Assembly (NCBI GenBank): GCA_963712485.1
Contig: CAVQID010000036.1
Span: forward strand, 84,017 to 148,016
Length of the DNA stretch: 64,000 nt
Direction: 5' to 3'
Origin: JALORV01 sp963712485
Lineage (GTDB): Bacteria; Pseudomonadota; Gammaproteobacteria; Burkholderiales; Burkholderiaceae_F
The first letter of the stretch is position 1; each line of letters begins with the position of its first letter. A program made the position numbers and the translations under genes. The notes below the pieces were generated by a model. It saw only the letters and a list, made by a program, of their open reading frames with translations, had not been told where the DNA came from and did no database searches. Below are positions 22,998 to 32,235 of this stretch, piece by piece.

Positions 22998-23106
22998 CGC
23001 AAGATCCCGACCCAAGTTCCATCGGGTCGAGCAACGGCGGTGCCCGGATGCCTCGCTGAACTGCGGCGGCCGGGGCCGATCGAGGCAGCGGCGGGAATGC
23101 TGAAAT

Positions 23107-23652
23107 TCAGGCGAAGTCGGTGGCGCGCAACCGGTAGAGCACGTGGGGTTGCAGCCGGTGGCCGGCCGTCAGGCGCGGGTGATCGAAGTCCCCGTCGGGG
23201 TCGCGGCGCATGCCGATGCGTTCCATCACCCGCCGCGAGCGCCAGTTGGCGACAGTCGTGAAGGAAACGATTTCGTGCAGGCCAATTTTTCCGAATCCGA
23301 AACCGAGTACCAGTCGCGCGGCTTCGGTCGCATAGCCTTTGCCCCAGCAGATCGATGCCATGCGCCAGCCGATCTCGACGCACGGCGTGAAGTGCGCCTC
23401 GAAGGTCGGCACCGACAGTCCGACGAAGCCGACGCAGTGGCCGTCGATATCCAGGCACCACCACCCCCAGCCACGCGACTCGAGGGCGGCCTGGGCCCGG
23501 GCGATCAGCGAGTCGCTGTCCGATCGCGAAAGCGTTGCGGGAAAGTGCTCCATCACGACCGGATCGGCGTTCAGTGCCGCAAAGCGCTCGGCGTCGCGCG
23601 CCTCCCAGCCGCGCAGAAGCACGCGCGCGCCGCGGAGTGCTGCAATGGCCAT
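23107..23652 (-). CDS. GNAT N-acetyltransferase, RimJ/RimL-like
   Basis: 181 aa. LRGARVLLRGWEARDAERFA is the usual start of RimL-like proteins. CVEIGWRMASICWGKGYATE is the acetyl-CoA-binding turn, and SFTTVANWRSRRVMERIGMR is the final strand-helix. Its ATG overlaps the stop of the transporter gene upstream, so both are probably co-expressed. The substrate is not predictable. A much longer open frame on this strand merely runs through the transporter gene out of frame. Confidence 0.88.
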   Translation of the reverse strand: MAIAALRGARVLLRGWEARDAERFAALNADPVVMEHFPATLSRSDSDSLIARAQAALESRGWGWWCLDIDGHCVGFVGLSVPTFEAHFTPCVEIGWRMASICWGKGYATEAARLVLGFGFGKIGLHEIVSFTTVANWRSRRVMERIGMRRDPDGDFDHPRLTAGHRLQPHVLYRLRATDFA

Positions 23653-24896
23653 CAGACGAGGACTCCTACCAGGGCCGCCGTCGCGCAAGTCGCCAGCAGT
23701 CCCGCAAAGATCGATTTCATTCCCAGTTCGCCGAGTTCGGCGCGCCGGTCGGCGGGCAGCAGCGCGGAGAGGCCTCCGAGCATGATGCCAAGGCTGCCAA
23801 AGTTTGCGAATCCGCATAGCGCATAGGTCAGCAGCAGCCGGCTGCGCTCGGAGAGCGCTCCGGGCGGCAGGCTGGCCAGATCGACATACGCGATGAACTC
23901 GTTGAGCGCCGTCTTCTTGCCGAGAAGGGCTCCGGCCGTCAGCGCCTCCGCAGACGGAATGCCGAGCAGCCAGGCGAGCGGCGCAAAGATCCAGCCAAAG
24001 ATGCGCTCGAGCGTCAGCGCGGTGCCGTTGACATCCGGCAGCAGTGCGAGCAGCCCGTTGGCCAGCGCCACCAGCGCGACGAACACGATCAGCATCGCAA
24101 CGATGTTCAGCAGCAACTGCAGGCCCTCGAGCGTTCCGCGAGTCAGCGCCGCTACGGCGTTGGCGTCCTGACGGGCGAAGTCCACACTCGCATCGTCGGT
24201 CAGTTGCGGCGGAACCATGATCGCCGCGATGACGATGGCCAACGGTGTCGCCACGATGGAGGCCACCAGCAGATGGCCCAGCGCGTTGGGCACGACCGGA
24301 CCGAGGAAGGTCGCGTACAGAACGAGCACGGTGCCTGCAATCGTCGCCATGCCGCAGTTCATGACGATGAAAAGCTCGCCGCGGGAAAGACGAGCCAGGT
24401 ACGGCGCGATGACCAGCGGAGCCTCCACCATGCCGACGAAGACATTGGCCGCCGCGGACACGCCGACCGATCCGCCAATGCCCATCGTGCGCTTTAATAC
24501 CCACGCAAACGCGCGTACGACCCGGGGCAACACGCCCCAGTGGAACAGCAGTGCCGAAAGCGCGGCGACCAGCAGCACCAGAGGCAGCGCGCGGAAGGCG
24601 AGCACGAAGTTCGCCGAGACCTGGGTAACCTCGAAGGGCGGCGGGCCTCCGCCGACATAACCGAACACGAAACTCGTCCCGGCCGTCATTGCCCGCTCGA
24701 AAACGTTGAGTGCAGCGTTCAGGCTGGCAAGCGCGGTGGCCAGGAGCGGGATCTTCAGCAGCGCGGCTGCCAGAACCGAAGCGAGCGCCACTCCGCTCGC
24801 CACGAGGCGCCATGGCACGGCACCTCGACGTTCCGAAAAGGTCCACGCCAGTGCCAGCAGCGCCGCGAGTCCGAATGCGCTTTGCAGGGTCTGCAT
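23652..24896 (-). CDS. nupC: Concentrative nucleoside transporter (NupC/CNT family)
   Basis: Proton- or sodium-driven uptake of nucleosides across the inner membrane. 414 aa from ATG 24896, chosen because GGGAGGGAGCGG lies just ahead. Hydrophobic throughout. Family text includes SFVFGYVGGGPPPFEV, GVSAAANVFVGMVEAPLVIA and LLGKKTALNEFIAYVDLA, the last two being the conserved substrate-site hairpins. It is transcribed divergently from the aldehyde dehydrogenase. Confidence 0.93.
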   Translation of the reverse strand: MQTLQSAFGLAALLALAWTFSERRGAVPWRLVASGVALASVLAAALLKIPLLATALASLNAALNVFERAMTAGTSFVFGYVGGGPPPFEVTQVSANFVLAFRALPLVLLVAALSALLFHWGVLPRVVRAFAWVLKRTMGIGGSVGVSAAANVFVGMVEAPLVIAPYLARLSRGELFIVMNCGMATIAGTVLVLYATFLGPVVPNALGHLLVASIVATPLAIVIAAIMVPPQLTDDASVDFARQDANAVAALTRGTLEGLQLLLNIVAMLIVFVALVALANGLLALLPDVNGTALTLERIFGWIFAPLAWLLGIPSAEALTAGALLGKKTALNEFIAYVDLASLPPGALSERSRLLLTYALCGFANFGSLGIMLGGLSALLPADRRAELGELGMKSIFAGLLATCATAALVGVLV

Positions 24897-24977
24897 CCGC
24901 TCCCTCCCTGGAGCGGCGACATTGGAGCACAGGCTCGACGGCAACGCAGTAAGCTGAATAGTTAAATCGTTTATGCC

Positions 24978-26405
24978 GTGTCGCGAATGACTCCGACTGA
25001 GATCCCCGCCGCCTTGCACGGTGCGTTCGAGCGCCAGCGCGCCAGTTATGACGTCGCGCCGTTCCCGGAATGGGAAGTGCGGCGCGACCGGCTACGCCGC
25101 CTGCAATCCTTGATCAAGGATCGCGAGGCTGAGATTGAAGCCGCGATCGATGCCGACTTCGGCGGCCGTCCGCGGACCGAGACACAGATCGCAGAGGTCT
25201 TTCCCAGCCTGGCCGAATTGAGGGTGGCGTTGCGCCAAGGCGCCAGGTGGATGAAGCCGCGCGGTGTCTGGGTGTCGAAGTGGTTCTTGCCTGCGCGGGC
25301 GCACATCCTGCCGCGACCGCTTGGCGTGGTCGGCATCATCGTGCCGTGGAACTACCCGCTGTTCCTGGCCGTCGGACCGCTCGCCGGCGCGTTGGCGGCT
25401 GGAAACCGGGCAATGGTGAAGATGTCGGAATACACCCCGGCGTTCTCCCAGCTTTTCGCCGAACTCGTCGCCAGGTCGTTCCAGCCGGACGAACTGACGG
25501 TGATCACCGGCGGGCCCGACGTGGCCGCGCAGTTTTCGGCGCTGCCATTCGACCATCTGCTGTTTACCGGCTCAACGTCGGTGGGACGGCGCGTGATGAG
25601 CGCGGCGGCACAGAACCTCACGCCCGTAACGCTCGAACTCGGCGGCAAGTCGCCGACGGTGGTCGCGCCCGGCTATCCGGTGCAGCGTGCAGCCGAGCGC
25701 ATCCTGGCAGGCAAGCTGCTCAACGCCGGGCAGACCTGCATTGCGCCCGATTACGTGCTCGTGCCACGGTCGGATGTGGCGGATTTCGTCGAGGCCACGC
25801 GAGCTCAGGCGCGCCGCATGTATCCGCGCGGGATCCAGGACCCCGACTATTGCAGTGTGATCAACCAGCGGCACTACGGACGGCTGGTCGGCCACCTGGA
25901 GCAAGCCCATGCCGCCGGCACCCGCGTACAGATGCTTTTCGATGGTCCCGACCGAAACGACGAGGCCCACCGGCTGGCGCCTGCAGTCCTGATCGATCCG
26001 CCGGCGTCGCTCGACGTCATGCGCGAGGAAATCTTCGGCCCATTGCTGCCGGTGATCAGCTACGACGACATCGCGCAGGCGGTTGCATTCGTCAATGCGC
26101 AGCCGCGGCCGCTCGCGCTCTATTGGTTCGACAATGACCGGAAGCGCGCCGAATGGGCTTTGCAGCAGACCCACGTCGGTGGCGTCTGCGTGAACGAAAC
26201 GCTGATGCATATCGCGCAGGAAGAGCTGCCCTTCGGCGGCGTCGGCCCGTCCGGCATGGGGCATTACCACGGCCGCTGGGGCTTCGATACGTTCAGCAAA
26301 CTGACGCCGGTGTTCAAGCAGTCGCGCCTCAACGGCATGAACCTTTTCATGCCGCCGTACGGTCCGCGCGTGGCGACGATTCTGCGGTTGATGAAGCGCT
26401 TCTAG
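24978..26405 (+). CDS. calB: Aldehyde dehydrogenase, coniferyl aldehyde dehydrogenase type
   Basis: NAD(P)-dependent oxidation of an aldehyde to its acid. 475 aa from GTG 24978; ATG 24987 is an alternative. Motifs: GIIVPWNYPLFL (cofactor and oxyanion Asn), the Rossmann loop FTGSTSVGRRVM, the general base in TLELGGKSP (E220) and the nucleophile in NAGQTCIAPDYV (C254). The close PFGGVGPSGMGHYHGRWGF is typical of the CalB subgroup, whose members oxidise coniferyl aldehyde or simple aliphatic aldehydes. It ends 13 bp from convergent moeA. Confidence 0.9.
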   Translation: MSRMTPTEIPAALHGAFERQRASYDVAPFPEWEVRRDRLRRLQSLIKDREAEIEAAIDADFGGRPRTETQIAEVFPSLAELRVALRQGARWMKPRGVWVSKWFLPARAHILPRPLGVVGIIVPWNYPLFLAVGPLAGALAAGNRAMVKMSEYTPAFSQLFAELVARSFQPDELTVITGGPDVAAQFSALPFDHLLFTGSTSVGRRVMSAAAQNLTPVTLELGGKSPTVVAPGYPVQRAAERILAGKLLNAGQTCIAPDYVLVPRSDVADFVEATRAQARRMYPRGIQDPDYCSVINQRHYGRLVGHLEQAHAAGTRVQMLFDGPDRNDEAHRLAPAVLIDPPASLDVMREEIFGPLLPVISYDDIAQAVAFVNAQPRPLALYWFDNDRKRAEWALQQTHVGGVCVNETLMHIAQEELPFGGVGPSGMGHYHGRWGFDTFSKLTPVFKQSRLNGMNLFMPPYGPRVATILRLMKRF

Positions 26406-26418
26406 CGCAAGAAACAAA

Positions 26419-27633
26419 TCAGGGCAGGGCAGCGAGCGGTATCACATCGACGAGTTCGCCGCTGCGAGTTTCGGCGTCCGGGCCGATGCCGATCAACGCC
26501 TCCGCTTCGCTCAGCGTCCTCAACATCGACGAGCCCTGGTGCAGCAGCGGCTCGACAGCGACACCGCCATAGCGTCGGACGAAACGCCCGCGCCGCCAGT
26601 CGACCTGTCCGGCCCGTGTGTGCGCATCCACCACGATCGGCAGTTGCAGTGTCAGCGGCGCTTCGGGGTCGGCGCCTGCAAGGCGAGCAAGCAACGGCGC
26701 GACGACCAGCTGATACATGACGTAGGCGGCAACACTGTTGCCGGGCATGCCAAACAGCCACAGCGGATGTCCGTCAATGTCCAGGCGACCACAGGCGATG
26801 CCACGGCCAGGACGCAGCGACAGCGGCAAGTATTCGATCGACGGAAAGTGCCGCACGATGTCGGCATCGCCCTGGGCCACGCCGCCAGTCGACAGCACCG
26901 CATCGAGGCGGCGTTGCGCAGCGTCAGCGAGGGCGCGCGCGAGCATTTCGGCGCGGTCGGCGACGATGCCGAGGTCGGTCGCCTGGTAGCCGGACCGTTC
27001 CAGGGCCGCAATCAACAGAGGCCGGTTGCCGTCGTATTGGCCGGCGGGTGCCGGCAGCGCCGGCGCATCGTGAAGCTCATCGCCGGTCGACAGCACTCCA
27101 ACGCGCAGCCGCCGCACCAGCACCACTTGCGTAGCGCCGCAGGCGGCTGCCAGGCCGACGTCGTAGCTTTTCATGCGCCGTCCGCGTGGCAGGACCACGC
27201 TGTCACGCCGAACATGCTCGCCGCGAGGGCGCACATTCAGTCCTGCGGCCGGCGGGCTCGCGATCGTGACGAGTTCGCCCGCCACCTCGAGGTCTTCCTG
27301 CATGACGACCGCATCGGCGCCGGCCGGCATTGCTGCGCCGGTCATGATGCGAACGGCCTGGCCGGGCTGCAATTGACCGGAGAAGGCGTGGCCCGCGAGC
27401 GCGCGCCCCACGATACGCAGGCGGGTCGGCCCGATGCAGTCAATCGAACGCACCGCGTAGCCATCCATCGCCGCATTGTCGAAGGCCGGCATGTCGACAC
27501 TCGCCACGATGTCGGCGCCGAGGATGCGCGCGGGTGCAGCAGTGAGCGGATAGGTTTCCAGTTCGTGCACCGCCTCGATCCTCGCGCCGACACTCGCCAC
27601 CGCGCTGGCGGCGTCGACCTCGTGCTCGGTCAC
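26419..27633 (-). CDS. moeA: Molybdopterin molybdenumtransferase MoeA
   Basis: Inserts molybdate into adenylyl-molybdopterin. 404 aa from GTG 27633, which overlaps the mobA stop (GTGA). Domain I carries DMPAFDNAAMDGYAVR, then RIMTGAAMPAGADAVVMQED. The catalytic MogA-like domain shows VGVLSTGDEL, GQYDGNRPLL, LSTGGVAQGDADIV and LFGMPGNSVAAYVMYQLVVA. All are standard MoeA motifs. It closes the moaA-mobA-moeA operon. Confidence 0.95.
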   Translation of the reverse strand: MTEHEVDAASAVASVGARIEAVHELETYPLTAAPARILGADIVASVDMPAFDNAAMDGYAVRSIDCIGPTRLRIVGRALAGHAFSGQLQPGQAVRIMTGAAMPAGADAVVMQEDLEVAGELVTIASPPAAGLNVRPRGEHVRRDSVVLPRGRRMKSYDVGLAAACGATQVVLVRRLRVGVLSTGDELHDAPALPAPAGQYDGNRPLLIAALERSGYQATDLGIVADRAEMLARALADAAQRRLDAVLSTGGVAQGDADIVRHFPSIEYLPLSLRPGRGIACGRLDIDGHPLWLFGMPGNSVAAYVMYQLVVAPLLARLAGADPEAPLTLQLPIVVDAHTRAGQVDWRRGRFVRRYGGVAVEPLLHQGSSMLRTLSEAEALIGIGPDAETRSGELVDVIPLAALP

Positions 27634-28226
27634 AGTGCACCGCCTGCGAGGACACCGACCGCATTGACGTTGCGAAACGCGATGGGATCGTCGAAATCCA
27701 CAGGAACGACGTTGACCGTCGCGAGCCATCCGTGGACGGAACGTCCACCTTGATCCATGTAATCGTCGAGTGACACGACCAGCGAGGTCGACAGCATGCA
27801 GAACACCGGCTGCAGTCGACCGTCGGCCCGTGCACAAGCGGCAAGTGCGCCGCGCGCATTGATCGTGTCGGCGAGCCGCGCCACGAGTGCGCGCGGCAAC
27901 TGGGGTGCGTCGCATGGCACTACCGCCACCCATGGCGTCGGCGCGTGCATGAGGCCAGCGTGAATGCCCGCCAGCGGACCGCGGACGCCTTCGGAAGCGC
28001 GGGTCGCGTCGCTTACCACCCGTGGTACCAGATTTCGATAACGATCGGCGTTACGGTTGGCGCTGATCATCACGCTGCTGACCTGAGGGCAAAGACGCCC
28101 CAGCACATGCTCGACGAGCGGCAGGCCGTGATAGTCCGCCAGTCCCTTGTCGGCGCCGCCCAGGCGCGACTCCTGCCCGCCCGCAAGGACGAGCCCGATG
28201 ATGTTGGCGACGACTGCCTGCGGCAC
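27630..28226 (-). CDS. mobA: Molybdenum cofactor guanylyltransferase MobA
   Basis: Attaches GMP to molybdopterin, giving the bis-MGD cofactor. 198 aa from GTG 28226 (VPQAVVANIIGLV). The nucleotide-binding loop GLVLAGGQESRLGGADKGLA follows, and the metal site lies in VAVVPCDAPQLPRALV. The start is 2 bp from the end of moaA. Longer upstream reading in this frame lies inside moaA and is not used. Confidence 0.93.
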   Translation of the reverse strand: MPQAVVANIIGLVLAGGQESRLGGADKGLADYHGLPLVEHVLGRLCPQVSSVMISANRNADRYRNLVPRVVSDATRASEGVRGPLAGIHAGLMHAPTPWVAVVPCDAPQLPRALVARLADTINARGALAACARADGRLQPVFCMLSTSLVVSLDDYMDQGGRSVHGWLATVNVVPVDFDDPIAFRNVNAVGVLAGGAL

Positions 28227-28227
28227 A

Positions 28228-29349
28228 TCAGCCGCCGATGTAGGACATCTCGACCTTGGGGCGCTTGGCGGTCGCCTCGGTTCGGAGCTCCGAATAGCGG
28301 TCGCCGCGCTGTTGCCAGATCTGCGCCAGGATTGCCGCCAGGGCAGCTTCGTCGACCGGCTGCGCTTCGGCCGTCCCGCGCAACAGGCGACGCAGGTCGT
28401 AACCGCTGTCGGCAAACAGACAGAGGTAGAGCATGCCCTCGGTCGACAACCGCGCACGCGTGCAGGCGCGACAGAACGCCTGGGTCACGCTGGAAATGAC
28501 ACCGACCTCGCCGCTGCCATCGCGGTAGCGCCAGCGCTCGGCCACTTCACCCGCGTAGTTGGGATCGATGGCATCGAGCGGCGCCACCTCGCGGTGAATA
28601 CGCTCGATGATCTCGGCCGATGGCACGACGTCGTCCATGCGCCAGCCGTTCGAACTGCCGACGTCCATGAACTCGATGAAGCGAACGATGTGGCCACTGC
28701 CGCGAAAGTGCCGTGCCATGGCGACGACCTCGCGGTCGTTCACGCCGCGCTTGACGACCATGTTGACCTTGACCGGACCGAGACCCGCAGCCGCGGCGGC
28801 GTCGATGCCGGCGAGGACGTCGGTGACGGGAAAATCGACGTCGTTCATGCGCTTGAAGACGGCATCGTCCAGGCCGTCCAGCGAAACCGTGATCCGGCGC
28901 AGCCCGGCCGCAGCCAGGTCGCGCGCCCTGCGCACCAGCAACGAACCGTTGGTGGTCAGTGCGAGATCGAGCGGACGGCCATCGCGCGTGGTCATCGTCG
29001 CAAGCATCGCGATCAGCTTGTGCAGATCCTTGCGCAGCAGCGGCTCTCCTCCGGTGAGCCGGATCTTCTCGACGCCGTTGGCGACGAACGCCCGCGTCAG
29101 GCGCGCGATTTCCTCGAAACTCAGCAGTTCGGCGTGAGGCAGGAAGCGGTAATCCCGATCGAAGATTTCCTTCGGCATGCAGTAAGTGCAGCGGAAGTTG
29201 CAGCGGTCGGTGACCGAGATACGCAGATCGCGCAGCGGCCGATCCAGGCGGTCGACCACGCGGCCGTCGACCGCTGCGGCTGGGTCGGCGCCGGGAACCG
29301 GGAGCCGTGCCGTGCGCAGATCGAGGAGCTGGATGATGCGATCGGTCAT
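28228..29349 (-). CDS. moaA: GTP 3',8-cyclase MoaA
   Basis: Radical-SAM enzyme starting molybdopterin synthesis. 373 aa. The SAM-binding cluster is CNFRCTYC (C50, C54, C57), and the second C-terminal cluster lies in FCRACTRARLSTEGMLYLC. The chain ends in YIGG, the double glycine needed in MoaA. An N-terminal extension of about 35 residues precedes the conserved RPLRDLRISVTDRC. It is first of the three Moco genes. Confidence 0.95.
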   Translation of the reverse strand: MTDRIIQLLDLRTARLPVPGADPAAAVDGRVVDRLDRPLRDLRISVTDRCNFRCTYCMPKEIFDRDYRFLPHAELLSFEEIARLTRAFVANGVEKIRLTGGEPLLRKDLHKLIAMLATMTTRDGRPLDLALTTNGSLLVRRARDLAAAGLRRITVSLDGLDDAVFKRMNDVDFPVTDVLAGIDAAAAAGLGPVKVNMVVKRGVNDREVVAMARHFRGSGHIVRFIEFMDVGSSNGWRMDDVVPSAEIIERIHREVAPLDAIDPNYAGEVAERWRYRDGSGEVGVISSVTQAFCRACTRARLSTEGMLYLCLFADSGYDLRRLLRGTAEAQPVDEAALAAILAQIWQQRGDRYSELRTEATAKRPKVEMSYIGG

Positions 29350-29392
29350 GGCGACAATGTTAGCGACAGGCCCGATCGCTGCAAGGCGCGAC

Positions 29393-29420
29393 GCGGCACA
29401 TCCCTGATCGGATGTGCCGC
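29393..29420 (-). terminator. Perfect hairpin downstream of rne
   Basis: GCGGCACATCC (29393-29403) and GGATGTGCCGC (29410-29420) form an exact 11-bp stem with a 6-nt loop, between the rne stop and moaA. No T run follows on either strand, so it may stabilise or process the 3' end of the rne message rather than terminate in the classical way. Confidence 0.45.
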
Positions 29421-29430
29421 ATCCCGGGCG

Positions 29431-32229
29431 CTAGGACGCCGCCTGGTGCGTCACGCGCGTCTCGACCTGGACCAGCGGACCCGCGTCGAGTGGCGAAAGG
29501 ACCGGTCGCTCGCGCGGCGCGCGCACCGGCGGTGGCTCACTTGCCATGCGCTCCCGTGCTTGTTCGAGCTTCGCCTGTTCCGTCTGTACAAGTGTAAGTC
29601 CCGCCAGTTCGAGCACGGACTGCAGTTGCTCCACCGGCATCGGTGAGGGCTTGACTGCCGGTACGGTGAATGTCGGCGGCACCACGATCATGTGCGGCGC
29701 TACCACGGGGATTTCATGGGATTGAACGACGGCGCTGCCGTTACCCGACGGGGCCGGGACCTCAGCGCGTGGAGCGGGTATCGGCTCGGCCATCACCTCT
29801 GCCGCGGCGGTCTGCGTGAATTCCTCGTCGATATCGGTCTCGGCGACCTCCATGCCCGAGGTGCCCTCGGCTTCGCCGCGGCCTCCGCGCCCACGACGCC
29901 GACGGCGACGCCGCCCCCGGCGTTCCTCCGACGTGGCATCCGCTGTCCCGGCATCCGGAGTCACGAGTGATGCGGTGCTTGCGGCAGCAGCGATCGTTGG
30001 CACTTCTGCGGCGGGTCGCGTTGCTTCTGTGACTGCCTCGACGGGCGTCGGCTTTTCCTTGCGCTCGCCTCGACGATCGTTTGGCTTTCGGCCCTCGCGC
30101 TCCTGCGGCGGTCGCACCGGTGCGCCGTCTTCCCGCGCGGCACGTGGCTCGCGCTCGGGCCGGGGCGCTGCTGCGCCTTCTCCGGCCTGCCGGTCGGGCC
30201 GCTTGTCACCGCGACGACCTTCCTGTCGATCGTCGCGACGCTCGCCGCGCTTGTCCTCGCGCTTGCCTTCGCGCTTGTCATCACGCCGGCCGTCGCGTCG
30301 ATCGCGACCGTGACCGCGGCCGCGATCGCCGCGGCTTTCGGCATCGCGGGCCGGCCGTGGCGCCACCGGCACGGCGGCAACCGGCGCTGGCTGAGCCTGC
30401 AGCTCGCCCGTGAAGAACGCGACGATGCGACCCCACAGTCCACGCGGCGCGGGCGCGGCAGCGCGCGCCACCGGCACGGCAACCGCTGCCTGAACCGTCA
30501 TCGGCGCGGGCGTTTCGGGAACGATGCCCTTGACGACCGCTTCCTGTTTCGGCCGGGCACGCTCCTCTTCGGTCTTGCCGCGCGTATATGGCGTGTCGGT
30601 GCTCGGCGCGAGTTCGGCGGCGCGCTCGAAGCTTGCCTTGACGTCGTCAAGGCGCGGATCATCGTGGCGCAGTCGCTCGACGTGATAGTGCGGCGTGTCG
30701 AGGAACTTGTTGGGAATCAGAACGATCGAGACGCGCAGACGCGCTTCGAGCTTGGCGATATCGCCGCGCTTCTCGTTGAGCAGGAACGACGCGACTTCCA
30801 CCGGCACCTGGGCATGTACCGCGGCGGTGCTCTCCTTCATTGCCTCTTCCTGCAGGATGCGCAGGATATGCAATGCGGAGCTCTCGGTATCGCGGATCAC
30901 GCCGACACCGTTGCAGCGCGGGCAGGTCACGTGGCTGCCTTCGTTCAGCGCAGGACGCAGGCGCTGGCGCGACAGTTCCATCAGGCCGAAGCGCGAAATC
31001 TTGCCCATCTGTACACGGGCCCGGTCGTAGTGCAGCGCGTCCTTCAGGCGGTTCTCGACCGCCTTCTGGTTCTTCGACTCCTCCATGTCGATGAAGTCGA
31101 TGACGATCAGTCCACCCAGGTCGCGCAGCCGCAACTGGCGCGCCACCTCATCGGCCGCCTCGAGGTTGGTGCGGGTCGCCGTCTCCTCGATGTCGGAGCC
31201 CTTGGTCGCGCGCGCCGAGTTCACGTCGACGGCGACCAGCGCCTCGGTGTGGTCGACGACGATCGAGCCGCCGGAAGGCAGCGGCACCTGGCGCGAATAC
31301 GCCGTCTCGATCTGGTGTTCGATCTGGAACCGCGAGAACAGCGGCACGTCGTCCTTGTAGCGCTTCACGCGCGCGACGTTGTCCGGCATCACGTGCGCCA
31401 TGAACTGGCGCGCCTGCTCGTAGATGTCGTCGGTGTCGACCAGGATTTCGCCGATTTCCGGATGGAAGTAATCGCGGATCGCGCGGATGACGAGGTTGGA
31501 TTCCTCGACGATGAGGAACGGCGCCGGATTCGCGCGCTTCAGGCGCTGGCCGTCAGGGCCAGTGCTGGTGTCGACGTAAGTCGTCTTCTTCTTGCCGGGA
31601 TTGTCCGGATCGTCCACCACCAGTTCGAACTGCGGTTTCGATGCACCTTCGACCGCGTGCCAGAGCTTCAGCAGATAGTTGAGGTCCCACTGCAGTTCCT
31701 CGGCGTTGCGGCCGATGCCTGCGGTGCGCGCGATGATGGACATGCCCGCCGGCAGTTCAAGCTGGTCCATCGTCTCGCGCAACTCCTGCCGGTCCTCGCC
31801 TTCGATGCGGCGCGATACGCCGCCACCGCGCGGGTTATTCGGCATCAGTACCAGATAGCGGCCCGCCAGCGAGATGAACGTCGTCAGCGCCGCACCCTTA
31901 TTGCCGCGCTCCTCCTTCTCGATCTGTACCAGCAGTTCCTGGCCCTCGCGCAGTGCCTCCTTGATGCTCGCGCTGCGGACGTCGACGCCTTCGCGAAAGT
32001 ACGTGCGCGAGACTTCCTTGAACGGTAGGAAGCCATGACGCTCCTCGCCGTAATCGACGAAACACGCTTCGAGGCTGGGCTCGACCCGCGTGATGACGCC
32101 TTTGTAGATGTTGGACTTCCGCTGCTCGCGGCCGGCGGTTTCGATGTCGATGTCGATCAGTTTCTGACCATCGACGATCCCCACGCGCAGTTCTTCTGCA
32201 TGCGTGGCATTGAAGAGCATTCGTTTCAT
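29431..32229 (-). CDS. rne: Ribonuclease E
   Basis: Endoribonuclease core of the degradosome, 932 aa. ATG 32229 (MKRMLFNATHAEELRVGIVD) has AAGGAG ahead. The S1 domain follows (IYKGVITRVEPSLEACFVDY), then the 5'-sensor and DNase-I-like region with DHTEALVAVDVNSARATKGS and GGLIVIDFIDMEE, and the Zn-link CPRCNGVG. After about residue 560 the chain becomes an arginine- and proline-rich disordered tail with DKREGKREDKRGERRDDR-type repeats, ending APRERPVLSPLDAG and RVTHQAAS. The tail is the usual RNA- and partner-binding scaffold. Confidence 0.95.
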   Translation of the reverse strand: MKRMLFNATHAEELRVGIVDGQKLIDIDIETAGREQRKSNIYKGVITRVEPSLEACFVDYGEERHGFLPFKEVSRTYFREGVDVRSASIKEALREGQELLVQIEKEERGNKGAALTTFISLAGRYLVLMPNNPRGGGVSRRIEGEDRQELRETMDQLELPAGMSIIARTAGIGRNAEELQWDLNYLLKLWHAVEGASKPQFELVVDDPDNPGKKKTTYVDTSTGPDGQRLKRANPAPFLIVEESNLVIRAIRDYFHPEIGEILVDTDDIYEQARQFMAHVMPDNVARVKRYKDDVPLFSRFQIEHQIETAYSRQVPLPSGGSIVVDHTEALVAVDVNSARATKGSDIEETATRTNLEAADEVARQLRLRDLGGLIVIDFIDMEESKNQKAVENRLKDALHYDRARVQMGKISRFGLMELSRQRLRPALNEGSHVTCPRCNGVGVIRDTESSALHILRILQEEAMKESTAAVHAQVPVEVASFLLNEKRGDIAKLEARLRVSIVLIPNKFLDTPHYHVERLRHDDPRLDDVKASFERAAELAPSTDTPYTRGKTEEERARPKQEAVVKGIVPETPAPMTVQAAVAVPVARAAAPAPRGLWGRIVAFFTGELQAQPAPVAAVPVAPRPARDAESRGDRGRGHGRDRRDGRRDDKREGKREDKRGERRDDRQEGRRGDKRPDRQAGEGAAAPRPEREPRAAREDGAPVRPPQEREGRKPNDRRGERKEKPTPVEAVTEATRPAAEVPTIAAAASTASLVTPDAGTADATSEERRGRRRRRRRGRGGRGEAEGTSGMEVAETDIDEEFTQTAAAEVMAEPIPAPRAEVPAPSGNGSAVVQSHEIPVVAPHMIVVPPTFTVPAVKPSPMPVEQLQSVLELAGLTLVQTEQAKLEQARERMASEPPPVRAPRERPVLSPLDAGPLVQVETRVTHQAAS

Positions 32230-32235
32230 CAGCAC

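Noticed and set aside
23107..24930. A 607-codon minus-strand open frame suggesting one large protein
   Set aside because: Only its last 181 codons are family-like (GNAT). The rest is an arginine-rich out-of-frame reading of the nucleoside transporter gene.
30310..32028. 572-codon plus-strand open frame opposite rne
   Set aside because: It is the antisense shadow of RNase E. Codon periodicity and protein conservation lie on the minus strand.
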